Assembly: GCA_902556825.1 (NCBI GenBank)
Contig: CACDXO010000006.1
Location: 1-32,901, forward strand
Source: an uncultured Pelagibacteraceae bacterium
GTDB taxonomy: Bacteria > Pseudomonadota > Alphaproteobacteria > Pelagibacterales > Pelagibacteraceae
Direction: 5' to 3'
Length of the DNA stretch: 32,901 bases
Part shown: positions 1 to 8,403 of the stretch, one piece after another
Numbering within the stretch: position 1 is the first letter of the stretch
Layout: each line of letters begins with the position of its first letter
Notes under the pieces: model-generated
Databases searched by the model: none
Seen by the model: only the letters and a program-made list of their open reading frames with translations
Told to the model about the DNA's origin: nothing
Translations under genes and position numbers: made by a program

Positions 1-564
1 TCTAATGATAAAAAATTATTCAATTTACTTATAATTGGTTCAATTCCATTAATATTAGTTGGATATATTTTTTATTCAACAGGTATAATTAATTCTTTTA
101 GAAATCTGAAAGTAATTGCATGGACAACATTAATTTTTGGTATTTTAATGTATTTTGCAGATACTTTTAAAATTAAAAAAAATATAGAAAAAGATTTAAC
201 AATTAAAAATATTTTAATTATTGGAATATTACAAGTTCTTGCAATTATACCTGGCGTAAGTAGAGCTGGAATAACAATCACAGCTGGTAGATTTTTAAAT
301 TTTGATAGATATGACTCAACAAAAATATCATTTTATTTATCTATACCAGCTTTAATGGGAGCGAGCGTTCTTTCTTTAAAAGATGCAGTAAATGAAAATT
401 TAGAATTTAATTTATTTCTTATTGTTTCAATAGTATTGTCTTTTATTTTTTCATATCTAACAATTAAATATTTTTTAATTTATACAAAAAAGTTTTCTTT
501 AAAATTTTTTGTAATTTATAGAATTATTTTATCTATAATAATTTTTTCAATTATCTATTATTAG
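1..564 (+). CDS. uppP: Undecaprenyl-diphosphatase UppP (BacA family), 5' end cut by window
   Basis: Integral membrane phosphatase that recycles undecaprenyl diphosphate to undecaprenyl phosphate, the lipid carrier for peptidoglycan and other envelope polymers. The reading frame is open from base 1, so the start lies upstream of the window; an internal Met at 148 is not the real start. Seen directly: the family signature PGVSRAGITITAGR, containing the conserved Ser-Arg pair, followed by alternating hydrophobic segments including one at the C-terminus. About 187 residues are present against roughly 260-270 in full-length members, so about 80 N-terminal residues are missing. The 3' end overlaps the end of the convergent permease gene by 14 bases, with no room for a separate terminator. 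Family assignment is firm. Confidence 0.95.
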   Translation, partial: SNDKKLFNLLIIGSIPLILVGYIFYSTGIINSFRNLKVIAWTTLIFGILMYFADTFKIKKNIEKDLTIKNILIIGILQVLAIIPGVSRAGITITAGRFLNFDRYDSTKISFYLSIPALMGASVLSLKDAVNENLEFNLFLIVSIVLSFIFSYLTIKYFLIYTKKFSLKFFVIYRIILSIIIFSIIYY

Positions 565-1448
565 TTTTTTTTACTTCAGGTAATATTTGTGAAAAAATAA
601 CACCTACAAGAATAAGTGTACAACCAATTATATTATCAATCTCTAAATATTGGTTTAAAATTATCCAGGCAGCTATAGCTGCAAATACACTCTCTAAAGA
701 AAAAATAATTGCTGATGGAGATGGCGCAATATTCTTTTGAGCATATATTTGTAAAGTAAAAGCAATCCCACCTGATAATACACCTGCATATATTATTGAT
801 ACTGACTCATTTAAAATATTTGAGAAAGATATATTTTCAAAGAAAAAACCAAACAAGAATGAAAATGAAGCTACAACGAGTGCCTGGAGTGCTCCAAAAA
901 ATAATGGTATATCAAAAATTTTAATAAATTTACCAATGAAAATTATATGAAGAGCCCAAAAAAATGCACACAATATAACTAAACTATCACCAAATCTTAC
1001 TGTTGCATTAGAAAAGTCACTCAATAAGTAAACTCCTCCAACACATAAAATTGCAGAGGGCCATATGCTCCAGTGTATTTTTTTTTTATAGAATATATAA
1101 AGTATTATTGGAACCATCGGCACGTAAAAAAACTGTAAAAAATGCTGCATTAGCAATGTCTGTATAAAGTAGTGCAGCTTGCTGAACAAATGTACCTAAA
1201 AATAAAAATAAGCCAATCCAGAAAAGTAGTTTAAAAAATTCAGTTCTATTATTATTAATTTGCTTGATAATTTTTGAATTTTCATAAATTAGAGCAATTG
1301 GAATTATAGATAAAAAACCTATAAAAAATCTTGATCCATTAAATGTAAGAGGTCCTATTTTATCCATTCCAGTATCTTGGGCAATAAATGTTGTTCCCCA
1401 AATAAATGTACAAAGTAATGCACTAATTAATGATAAGGATTTTGACAT
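551..1448 (-). pseudogene. DMT-superfamily (EamA) permease, split by a +1 frameshift
   Basis: Drug/metabolite-transporter type inner-membrane permease of unknown substrate. It is read in two frames: an N-terminal part from ATG at 1448 (begins MSKSLSLISALLCTFIWGTT) and a C-terminal part running to the TAA at 551. Both halves look like one EamA protein of about ten membrane segments. The join falls where TDIANAAFFTVF in one frame continues as YVPMVPIILYIFY in the next. At that point the coding strand has a run of seven T (A run at 1126-1132); six would restore one open frame of 298 codons, the usual family length. It is the third gene of the PDH unit, starting 8 bases after the E2 stop, so it is probably co-transcribed. 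It may be a real pseudogene, a consensus error, or a gene rescued by slippage. Confidence 0.8.
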
Positions 1449-1456
1449 ATACTGAA

Positions 1457-2368
1457 TTAAAAGGCCAAATTATAGGCGAAATTTTTACCTAAATTTTCTT
1501 TTAATGAATTGCAAAATTTAGCCGCTTCTGCTCCGTCTATAATTCTATGGTCATATGAAAGTGATATTGGCAACACTGTTCTTACAAGAAACTTATCTTT
1601 TATAAAAATTTGTTTTTTATAGGATCTGCCTATACCAAGAATTGCAACTTCAGGATAATTTATTATAGGTGTAAAATAAGTACCACCAATGCCTCCTAAA
1701 CTTGTTATGGTTATTGATCCTCCAAAAAATTCCTTTTTATTTATTTTTAAATTTCTACTAAGCTCACTTACATTTTTTAATTCTTCTGCAATTTCTTTTA
1801 TTTTCTTTTGATCCACATTTCTTATTTTTGGAACCATCAGGCCATGAGGTGTATCAACAGCAATACCGATGTGGATGTATTTTTTCAAAGTAATCTTACC
1901 TTCGCTGATATTATCGATGGAAGAATTGAATGTAGGAAATTTCTTTAAATTGTTAGTTAATGCTTTTGCTATAAAAGCAAGAGGAGTAATTTTCATTTTG
2001 TCACCAGAAACAGGGTCTGTTAATTTTGTCCTGAAATCCTCAAGCTCAGTTATATCTGCTTCATCATGATGAGTAACATGTGGAATTGTATTCCAAGAAT
2101 TTGAAAGATGTGGGGCAGCTAATCTTTTTACCCTAGGCATATCAGCTATCTCAATATCTCCAAAGTCAGAGTGATTAAATTCAGACTTAATTTTAATATC
2201 TTCTTTTGTTTGAGATTTATTTAAATTTTTATTTACAAAATTTTTTACATCCTCTTCGGATATTCTTCCTAGTCTTTCCGATCCTTCAATCTCCGCAATA
2301 TTTGCTCCAAGCTCTCTTGCAAATTTTCTTACTTTAGGCGTGGTAAATATTTTTTTATTTTCTGACAT
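1457..2368 (-). CDS. aceF: Pyruvate dehydrogenase E2 (dihydrolipoamide acetyltransferase) without lipoyl domain
   Basis: Transfers the acetyl group from lipoate to CoA and forms the core of the pyruvate dehydrogenase complex. The 303-residue protein opens directly with a peripheral-subunit-binding domain at about residues 10-46 (TPKVRKFARELGANI, then GSERLGRISEEDV). After a short charged linker comes the catalytic acetyltransferase domain from about residue 68, with IPHVTHHDEADITELE, TLKKYIHIGIAVDTPHGL and the active-site motif DHRIIDGAEA near the C-terminus. Enterobacterial AceF carries one to three N-terminal lipoyl domains; none is present here, and the ATG at 2368 lies 3 bases after the E1 stop, leaving no room for one. 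The missing swinging arm is on the neighbouring E1. Sequence similarity is to the AceF that partners homodimeric E1. Confidence 0.93.
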   Translation of the reverse strand: MSENKKIFTTPKVRKFARELGANIAEIEGSERLGRISEEDVKNFVNKNLNKSQTKEDIKIKSEFNHSDFGDIEIADMPRVKRLAAPHLSNSWNTIPHVTHHDEADITELEDFRTKLTDPVSGDKMKITPLAFIAKALTNNLKKFPTFNSSIDNISEGKITLKKYIHIGIAVDTPHGLMVPKIRNVDQKKIKEIAEELKNVSELSRNLKINKKEFFGGSITITSLGGIGGTYFTPIINYPEVAILGIGRSYKKQIFIKDKFLVRTVLPISLSYDHRIIDGAEAAKFCNSLKENLGKNFAYNLAF

Positions 2369-2371
2369 AAT

Positions 2372-5300
2372 TTATAGCTTTGTAGGTATTGTTTTATTCG
2401 GATCAATATTATATTTTTTTATAGCATCGTTTGCATATTTTGTTGGTATTAACTGTTCTTTAGCTAAAACACTCAACGAATAAGCTACAATATGCTCTTT
2501 ATCAACTTCAAAAAACTTTCTTAAATTTTTTCTAGTATCACTTCTTCCATAGCCATCTGTACCAAATGAGTAAAAACTTTTTCTAGTAAAAGGTCTAATT
2601 TGATCGGAATTCAATCTTATGTAATCTGAAGCTGAAACTATTGGCCCTTCAGTTGAAGAAAGACATTTTTCTATATGGCTTTTTTTATTTGTTTTATCTG
2701 GATTAAGTAAATTATATCTTTCTATCTCTATGGCTTCTTTTCTAAGCTCATTATAACTTGTAACGCTCCATACATCGCTATCTATTTTATAATCTTTTTC
2801 TAATATTTCTGCAGCCGCAATAATTTCCCTTAAAATTGTCCCAGATCCTAATAACTGGATTTTAGTTTTTTTATTTTTATTAAATTCTTTAAATTTATAC
2901 ATACCTTTCAAAATATCTTCTTCTATATTTTTTTCTTTAGGAATTTCGGGATGAGAATAATTTTCATTCATTGTTGTAATATAATAAAAAACATTTTCTC
3001 TCTTTTCATACATTCTTCTTAACCCTTCTCTAAAAATTACAGCTAATTCATATGAAAAAGTTGGATCATATGAAATACAATTTGGTACAACAGAAGACAT
3101 TATGTGACTATGTCCATCACCATGTTGAAGACCTTCCCCTGACAATGTTGTACGTCCAGCAGTTGCTCCAATTAAAAAACCTCTTGTTTGATTATCTCCA
3201 GCAGCCCAAACAAAATCACCTGTTCTTTGAAAACCAAACATAGAGTAAAATATGTATATTGGTATCATTGAAATATCATGATTTGCATAAGAAGTACCTG
3301 CAGCAATCCATGATGAAATAGCACCAGCTTCTGTTATGCCTTCTTCTAAAACCTGGCCTTTTATATCTTCGCGATAAGAACTTAATTGTTCTGAGTCTAC
3401 TGGCTCATATTTTTGACCTTCATGAGCATATATTCCAATTTTTTGAAATAAACCTTCCATACCAAAAGTTCTAGCTTCATCTGGAATAATTGGAACAAGT
3501 CTAGGAGCTACATTTTTGTCTCTCATAAGATTTGTTAACATTCTTACTAATACCATTGTTGTAGACATTTCTTTTTCACCAGTAGATTCTTTCATTTTTG
3601 CAAATATATCTGATGGTGGAGTTTTTATTGCTTTTGCAAATGAAGATCTTTCTGGTAAAAAACCTCCTAATTTAATTCGGCATTCTTTTAAATATTTTAT
3701 TTCTGGAGAATTTTCTTTTGGTTTGTAATATTCTATATTTTTAACTTGTTCATCGGTTAACGGAACATCAAATCTATCTCTATAATATAGCAAATCTTTT
3801 TCATCTAATTTTTTTTGTTGGTGGGTAGTGTTCATGCTTTCGCCTGACTTACCCATTCCATAACCTTTAATAGTTTTAGCAAGAATTATAGTTGGTGTGC
3901 CTTTATTCTGCATAGCAGCATGATAAGCGGCATAAACTTTGTGTGGATCATGTCCACCTCTATTAAGTTTCCAAATATCTCTATCTGTCATTTGAGAAAC
4001 CATATCTAAAAGTTGTTTATATTTTCCAAAAAATTTCTCTCTTACATAAGATCCACCTTTTGCTTTAAACGCTTGATATTCTCCATCAACTGCTTCTCCC
4101 ATTCTTTTAATTAACAATCCAGATTTGTCTTTGGCTAATAATTGATCCCAGTAAGAACCCCAAATAACTTTTATTACATTCCAACCAGCTCCTCTAAATA
4201 TTCCTTCAAGTTCTTGAATAATTTTTCCATTACCTCTTACTGGGCCATCCAGTCTTTGTAAGTTGCAATTTACTACAAAAATTAAGTTATCTAGTTTTTC
4301 TCTAGCTGCTAATCCTATGGCCCCTAAAGATTCAGGTTCATCCGTTTCACCATCCCCCAAGAAGCACCAAATTTTTCTCCCTTCATCTTTTAACAATCCT
4401 CTATTGATTAAATATTTATTAAATCTAGCTTGATAGATTGACATTATTGGACCAAGACCCATTGACACTGTAGGAAATTGCCAAAATTTTGGCATTAACC
4501 AAGGATGAGGATAAGAAGATAAACCCCCTGGTTTAACTTCTTGTCTAAAGTGATCTAATTCTTTTTCACTAATTCTTCCTTCAAGAAACGCTCTGGCATA
4601 CATACCAGGAGCGCTGTGACCTTGAAAATAAATTAAATCTCCACCAAATTTATTATTTTTTGCTCTCCAAAAATGATTCATTCCAACATCATATAAAGTA
4701 GCTGCCGATGCAAATGTTCCAATATGACCTCCAAGTTCTGGATTTTTTTTATTTGCTCTAACAACCATTGCCGCTGCATTCCACCTAATCAAAGATCTAA
4801 TTTTTCTTTCTAAATTTTGATCTCCTGGAGATTTTATCTCTTCCTCTGGTTTTATTGTATTAATATATGGAGTGTTTCTAGATAGTATTAAATCCGATCC
4901 TTCTCTATAAGAATGATCAATAAGTTTTTTAATTAAAAATTGAACTCTATTTTTTCCATCTTTTTCTAATACAGCAGAAAGAGATTCTAACCATTCTTTT
5001 GTCTCTATTGGATCAATATCACCATCTTTTGAAACTTTTACAATTGTCTGATTTTTTTTATCAATTTTACATGTATCAATTTTTTCTTCTATTTTTTCTA
5101 AGTTTTTTTCTGCTTGTCGAATAATTTTTTCTGTATCAGTTGGCAATTTGTCTTTGCTTGATTTTATTTCTTCATTATTAATCTCAGTTTTTTTTCCTGA
5201 AATAGATATAAGGACATCGCCTTTTGAAACTTTATCCCCAATTTTAACATTTATATTTTCAACTATTCCTTCTTCTGTTGAGGGCACCTCAACACTCGAT

Positions 5301-5425
5301 TTATCACTTTCTAAGGTTACAATTGAATCGTTTTTTTTTATCTTATCTCCTGATTTTACTAAAATTTCTATAATTTCTACATTTTCAAAATCACCAATAT
5401 CGGGAACAATAATTTTACTAACCAT
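2372..5425 (-). CDS. aceE: Lipoyl domain fused to homodimeric pyruvate dehydrogenase E1
   Basis: Thiamine-diphosphate enzyme that decarboxylates pyruvate and reductively acetylates lipoate. The protein is 1017 residues; enterobacterial AceE is about 887. Residues 1-78 form a biotinyl/lipoyl domain with the lipoylation motif ESDKSSVEVP (Lys42), followed by a Lys/Glu-rich linker to about 133. The AceE-type core then starts with DIDPIETKEWLESL and continues about 884 residues. The ThDP site is visible as GDGETDEPES (357-366) and NCNLQRLDGP (386-395). It is the first gene of a unit E1-E2-permease. A TTGACT hexamer (5499-5504) and an inverted repeat (5529-5543) lie upstream. Most alphaproteobacteria use a two-subunit PdhA/PdhB E1, so both the AceE type and the N-terminal lipoyl fusion are unusual. 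No E3 gene is in the window. Confidence 0.95.
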   Translation of the reverse strand: MVSKIIVPDIGDFENVEIIEILVKSGDKIKKNDSIVTLESDKSSVEVPSTEEGIVENINVKIGDKVSKGDVLISISGKKTEINNEEIKSSKDKLPTDTEKIIRQAEKNLEKIEEKIDTCKIDKKNQTIVKVSKDGDIDPIETKEWLESLSAVLEKDGKNRVQFLIKKLIDHSYREGSDLILSRNTPYINTIKPEEEIKSPGDQNLERKIRSLIRWNAAAMVVRANKKNPELGGHIGTFASAATLYDVGMNHFWRAKNNKFGGDLIYFQGHSAPGMYARAFLEGRISEKELDHFRQEVKPGGLSSYPHPWLMPKFWQFPTVSMGLGPIMSIYQARFNKYLINRGLLKDEGRKIWCFLGDGETDEPESLGAIGLAAREKLDNLIFVVNCNLQRLDGPVRGNGKIIQELEGIFRGAGWNVIKVIWGSYWDQLLAKDKSGLLIKRMGEAVDGEYQAFKAKGGSYVREKFFGKYKQLLDMVSQMTDRDIWKLNRGGHDPHKVYAAYHAAMQNKGTPTIILAKTIKGYGMGKSGESMNTTHQQKKLDEKDLLYYRDRFDVPLTDEQVKNIEYYKPKENSPEIKYLKECRIKLGGFLPERSSFAKAIKTPPSDIFAKMKESTGEKEMSTTMVLVRMLTNLMRDKNVAPRLVPIIPDEARTFGMEGLFQKIGIYAHEGQKYEPVDSEQLSSYREDIKGQVLEEGITEAGAISSWIAAGTSYANHDISMIPIYIFYSMFGFQRTGDFVWAAGDNQTRGFLIGATAGRTTLSGEGLQHGDGHSHIMSSVVPNCISYDPTFSYELAVIFREGLRRMYEKRENVFYYITTMNENYSHPEIPKEKNIEEDILKGMYKFKEFNKNKKTKIQLLGSGTILREIIAAAEILEKDYKIDSDVWSVTSYNELRKEAIEIERYNLLNPDKTNKKSHIEKCLSSTEGPIVSASDYIRLNSDQIRPFTRKSFYSFGTDGYGRSDTRKNLRKFFEVDKEHIVAYSLSVLAKEQLIPTKYANDAIKKYNIDPNKTIPTKL

Positions 5426-5498
5426 ATGAATATTTTTTTAAAAAAACTTGTTAAAATTAAATAAAAGTTTCATTTTAGACATATTTATATCTTTTTTT

Positions 5499-5504
5499 AG
5501 TCAA
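5499..5504 (-). promoter_or_regulatory. Candidate -35 element upstream of the PDH unit
   Basis: On the minus strand TTGACT lies about 74 bases before the E1 start codon. It matches five of six bases of the sigma-70 -35 consensus. The downstream sequence is A/T only and offers no convincing -10 at 16-18 bases (TATGTC at 15, TAAAAT at 21), so the promoter remains tentative. Confidence 0.3.
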
Positions 5505-5528
5505 TCTTAAATGTGTAAATTCTAATAT

Positions 5529-5543
5529 GTTAATAAAGTTAAC
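5529..5543. promoter_or_regulatory. Inverted repeat GTTAA-N5-TTAAC upstream of PDH
   Basis: A perfect 5-base inverted repeat with a 5-base spacer lies about 25 bases upstream of the putative -35 of the PDH unit. The size fits a dimeric regulator site, but in DNA this AT-rich such short palindromes also occur by chance. No regulator can be named. Confidence 0.2.
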
Positions 5544-5680
5544 ACAATTTATTATTAAATTTGGCCTATCTAATAAAAATCAAAATATGGATAGTAGATT
5601 TTGGATACAAAAGGTACTTTTAAAAAAAAAGTATAAAATTGTTTAAATTTTTTCTTATTCATCTATATTGATTGAAGAAC

Positions 5681-5757
5681 GGGCTGCTAGCTCAATTGGA
5701 TAGAGCGCAGAGCTACGGACTCTGAGGTTGAGGGTTCAAGTCCTTCGCGGCCCACCA
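5681..5757 (+). tRNA. tRNA-Arg (anticodon ACG)
   Basis: A 77-base cloverleaf including an encoded CCA. The acceptor stem pairs GGGCTGC with GCGGCCC (one G-U). The D stem is GCTC/GAGC and the anticodon stem CAGAG/CTCTG encloses loop CTACGGA, giving anticodon ACG (reads CGN codons after A34 deamination). The T arm is GAGGG-TTCAAGT-CCTTC and the discriminator base is A. A TATATT at 5664-5669 is a plausible -10. The next ATG comes only 5 bases after the CCA. Confidence 0.97.
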
Positions 5758-5762
5758 AAATT

Positions 5763-5846
5763 ATGAAGATATCTTTACAAAACTCAGTTATTATTTTTTT
5801 TCTTATAATTTTTTTTATTTTAGCACTAATTACAATATTAATTTAA
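5763..5846 (+). CDS. Possible 27-residue single-span membrane peptide
   Basis: ATG to TAA encodes 27 residues beginning MKISLQNS and continuing as an uninterrupted run of Ile, Leu, Phe, Val and Ala with one Thr, enough for one membrane helix. It starts 5 bases after the tRNA-Arg CCA and stops 4 bases before the thioesterase ATG, so it could be translated from the processed tRNA transcript or act as a leader cistron. There is no Shine-Dalgarno sequence. In DNA this rich in T, hydrophobic short frames arise easily, so coding status is uncertain and no function can be assigned. Confidence 0.3.
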   Translation: MKISLQNSVIIFFLIIFFILALITILI

Positions 5847-5850
5847 ATTT

Positions 5851-6276
5851 ATGAAAGATAAATTTGAACAAATTAGTAATAAAACAGGATTCATGAAACA
5901 TAATGGTGGAATTCTTTTTAGAAAAATTTCAAATACAGAATTTGAATTTAAAGCTACTATTGATGAAAACAAATTAAATTCTGCAGGCATTACTCATGGG
6001 GGTTACATTTGCTCAATCATTGATGCAGGATCAGGTACTGCAGCACATAGAGCAAGCGATAATACACCATGTGTGACTATATCTTTAGATATAAAATTTA
6101 TTGGTACTACAAAAAATGGAGATGAAATAAAAGGTTTTACTAAAATTCAAAAAATTACCAAGTCGATGGTTTTTTTAATTTGTTATTTAGAATCTAATTC
6201 AAAAATAGTAGCATCTGCATCAGGTGTGTGGAAAAAAATAAATAAAAAAATACCTGATTTTGGACCTGGTGGTTAA
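5851..6276 (+). CDS. PaaI-family hotdog thioesterase
   Basis: Predicted acyl-CoA thioesterase of the PaaI/YbgC-like hotdog fold, 141 residues, the usual length for a single-domain member. The family region is visible at about residues 46-60: AGITHGGYICSIIDAG, where HGG-x(7)-D aligns with the HGG...D/E active-site helix of PaaI-type enzymes. The TISLDIKFIGTTKNGDEI stretch is the typical central beta strand with a positively charged turn. It follows tRNA-Arg and the possible short peptide on the same strand, and converges with acetoacetyl-CoA synthetase with only 2 bases between stop codons. Substrate cannot be told from sequence; the neighbouring acyl-CoA enzyme suggests CoA-ester housekeeping, which is inference. 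Confidence 0.88.
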   Translation: MKDKFEQISNKTGFMKHNGGILFRKISNTEFEFKATIDENKLNSAGITHGGYICSIIDAGSGTAAHRASDNTPCVTISLDIKFIGTTKNGDEIKGFTKIQKITKSMVFLICYLESNSKIVASASGVWKKINKKIPDFGPGG

Positions 6277-6278
6277 TT

Positions 6279-8237
6279 TTAATATTTTAATTCTTTTAAA
6301 TTTTTAAAATCATTTAATATTTCTGGATTAGCAAGTGCTTCCTTGTTTTTTATTTTGTTACCTTCAATAATATTTTTCACAGCTAGTTCAACTATTTTTC
6401 CATTTTTTGTTCTTGGAATATCTTTAACATTAAGAATTTTACTAGGAACGTGTCTAGGTGAAGCATTAATTTTAATTTGTGATTTTATTCTTTTAATCAG
6501 TTCATTATTAAATTTGTAATTTTGGTTCATTACTACAAAAAGAATAATTCTAATGTCATTGTCCCAGGATTGCCCTACAACTATAGATTCTTTTATTTCT
6601 TTAAATTTTTCTACTTCAGAATAAATTTCTGAAGTTCCTAGTCTTACTCCACCAGGATTTAATGTTGTATCTGATCTACCATAAATTATAAATCCTCCAG
6701 ATTTTTTAACCTCTGCATAATCTCCATGATGCCAAATGTTTTTAAATTTATTAAAGTATGCTTTCTTAAACTTTATATTTTTTTTATCATTCCAAAATTT
6801 TAAAGGAATTGTTGGAAATGCATTTTTACAAACTAATTCACCTTTTTTATTTATAATTGGTTTGCCATCTTCATCAAATATGTCAACATCCATACCTAAG
6901 CCTTTATTTTGAATTTGTCCTGAAATAACAGGTTCATAAATATTTCCAAGAACAAAACATGACACAATATCAGTTCCTCCAGATATAGAAGCTAGATGCA
7001 CATTGGATTTAATTTTTTTATATACAAATTTAAACCCATCTTCGGACAAAGGAGAACCAGTTGAACAAATTGTTCTTAGATTTTTTAAATTATATTTTTT
7101 TTTCTTTAAAATTTTAGATTTTTTAAGTGTATCAATATATTTTGCACTAACCCCAAATAAAGTTATTTTTTCTTCATGTGCTAATTTAATTAATAAATCA
7201 TCTCTTTTATACATTGGAAATCCTTCAAAGAGAACTATTGATGCTTTTGATGCCAAAGCAGTTACTAACCAATTCCACATCATCCAACCACATGTTGTAA
7301 AATAAAATATATTATCATTTTCCTTAATTTCATTATGTAATTGATGCTCTTTAAGATGTTGAAGCAAAACCCCTCCTGATTTATGACAAATACATTTTGG
7401 TTTTCCAGTAGTGCCACTTGAATATAAAATTGCTAATTCATGATCAAAATCAAATTTTTTAAATTTAAAAAATTTTGATTTTATTTTCATTATAGAATTC
7501 CATCTAATATATTTTACATTTTTTATTTTGGTTAATTTTAAAAATGAACTATTTGGATAATTTATTATTATTACATGCTTAATTGATTTAATTTTATTTA
7601 GTATAAGAGGTAACCTTTTAATAACATTTATCTCTTTTCCGTTATAGAAATATCTATCGCATATAATTAATACTTTTGGATTTATTTGGGAAAATCTTTC
7701 TATAACTCCATTTATTCCAAAATCTGGAGAACAAGAAGACCAGATTGATCCAACAGCCGATGTAGCTATAAATGTTTCAACAGTTTCAATTAAATTTGGT
7801 AAATATGCTGCAATTCTATCTTTTTCTTTTATTTTTATTGATTGAAAAAAAGAAATTAATTTATGTACATTTATATTTAATTCTTTCCAAGTTCTTATTT
7901 TTTTAAAACCATTTTCACTTACAAAAGTTATAGCTTTACTATCATCATTTTTTGATAATAAATTTTCTGCAAAATTTAGTTTAGAATTTTTAAAAAATTT
8001 ATTTTTATAGAATATATTGGATCTTTCGTACTTTTTATTTTTAATTCCTCTAACTTTTGTAAAGTCCCAAATTGAACTCCAAAAATTTTTTGGATTATTA
8101 ATACTCCAACTTAACAAATTTTTATAATTTTGCTTTACCTTAAACTTGAATTTCGAGGATAAAAATTTTTCATATTTAAATAAATTCGATTTATTTTTTT
8201 GTAACTCGCTGGCTTGCCATAATATTTTTGTTTTCAT
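6279..8237 (-). CDS. aacS: Acetoacetyl-CoA synthetase
   Basis: AMP-forming ligase that activates acetoacetate to acetoacetyl-CoA in the cytosol. The 652-residue length matches the family. The AMP-binding loop YSSGTTGKPK is at 272-281, and the AacS-characteristic stretch LLQHLKEHQLHNE and FTTCGWMMWNWLV follows, separating it from plain acetyl-CoA synthetase. The ATP/adenylate motifs GDYAEVKKSGGF and GRSDTTLNPGGVRLG and the C-terminal catalytic-lysine motif RTKNGKIVE are present. The gene is monocistronic as far as can be seen, with 166 bases of divergent spacer from the helicase gene. Codon use is extremely A/T-rich, with many Lys, Ile and Asn residues, like its neighbours. Role in ketone-body use is inferred from the family. 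Confidence 0.93.
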   Translation of the reverse strand: MKTKILWQASELQKNKSNLFKYEKFLSSKFKFKVKQNYKNLLSWSINNPKNFWSSIWDFTKVRGIKNKKYERSNIFYKNKFFKNSKLNFAENLLSKNDDSKAITFVSENGFKKIRTWKELNINVHKLISFFQSIKIKEKDRIAAYLPNLIETVETFIATSAVGSIWSSCSPDFGINGVIERFSQINPKVLIICDRYFYNGKEINVIKRLPLILNKIKSIKHVIIINYPNSSFLKLTKIKNVKYIRWNSIMKIKSKFFKFKKFDFDHELAILYSSGTTGKPKCICHKSGGVLLQHLKEHQLHNEIKENDNIFYFTTCGWMMWNWLVTALASKASIVLFEGFPMYKRDDLLIKLAHEEKITLFGVSAKYIDTLKKSKILKKKKYNLKNLRTICSTGSPLSEDGFKFVYKKIKSNVHLASISGGTDIVSCFVLGNIYEPVISGQIQNKGLGMDVDIFDEDGKPIINKKGELVCKNAFPTIPLKFWNDKKNIKFKKAYFNKFKNIWHHGDYAEVKKSGGFIIYGRSDTTLNPGGVRLGTSEIYSEVEKFKEIKESIVVGQSWDNDIRIILFVVMNQNYKFNNELIKRIKSQIKINASPRHVPSKILNVKDIPRTKNGKIVELAVKNIIEGNKIKNKEALANPEILNDFKNLKELKY

Positions 8238-8393
8238 TATTAAAATATATATTTAAATATTTATAATTATGTTACTGTCTTTTTTATAAAAAAACTAAAA
8301 TGAGAACTTTTCCCTCAACGATTCGGTCATGTTTTATACCATTTTTGTTCTTAATCTCTTACAATATATGGTAGCTTAAAAAAAAAATATACT

Positions 8394-8398
8394 AAAGG
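8394..8398 (+). promoter_or_regulatory. Shine-Dalgarno AAAGG of the helicase gene
   Basis: AAAGG ends 5 bases before the ATG at 8404. It is one of the few recognisable ribosome-binding sites in this window and supports that start. The upstream spacer (8238-8403) contains TTGTTC at 8345-8350 and A/T-rich -10-like hexamers, but spacing does not single out one promoter. Confidence 0.5.
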
Positions 8399-8403
8399 TT
8401 GAA

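Noticed and set aside
8300-8374. A 24-residue frame (MRTFPSTIRSC...) between aacS and the helicase
   Set aside because: It has no ribosome-binding site and no recognisable feature, and short frames like this are expected by chance.
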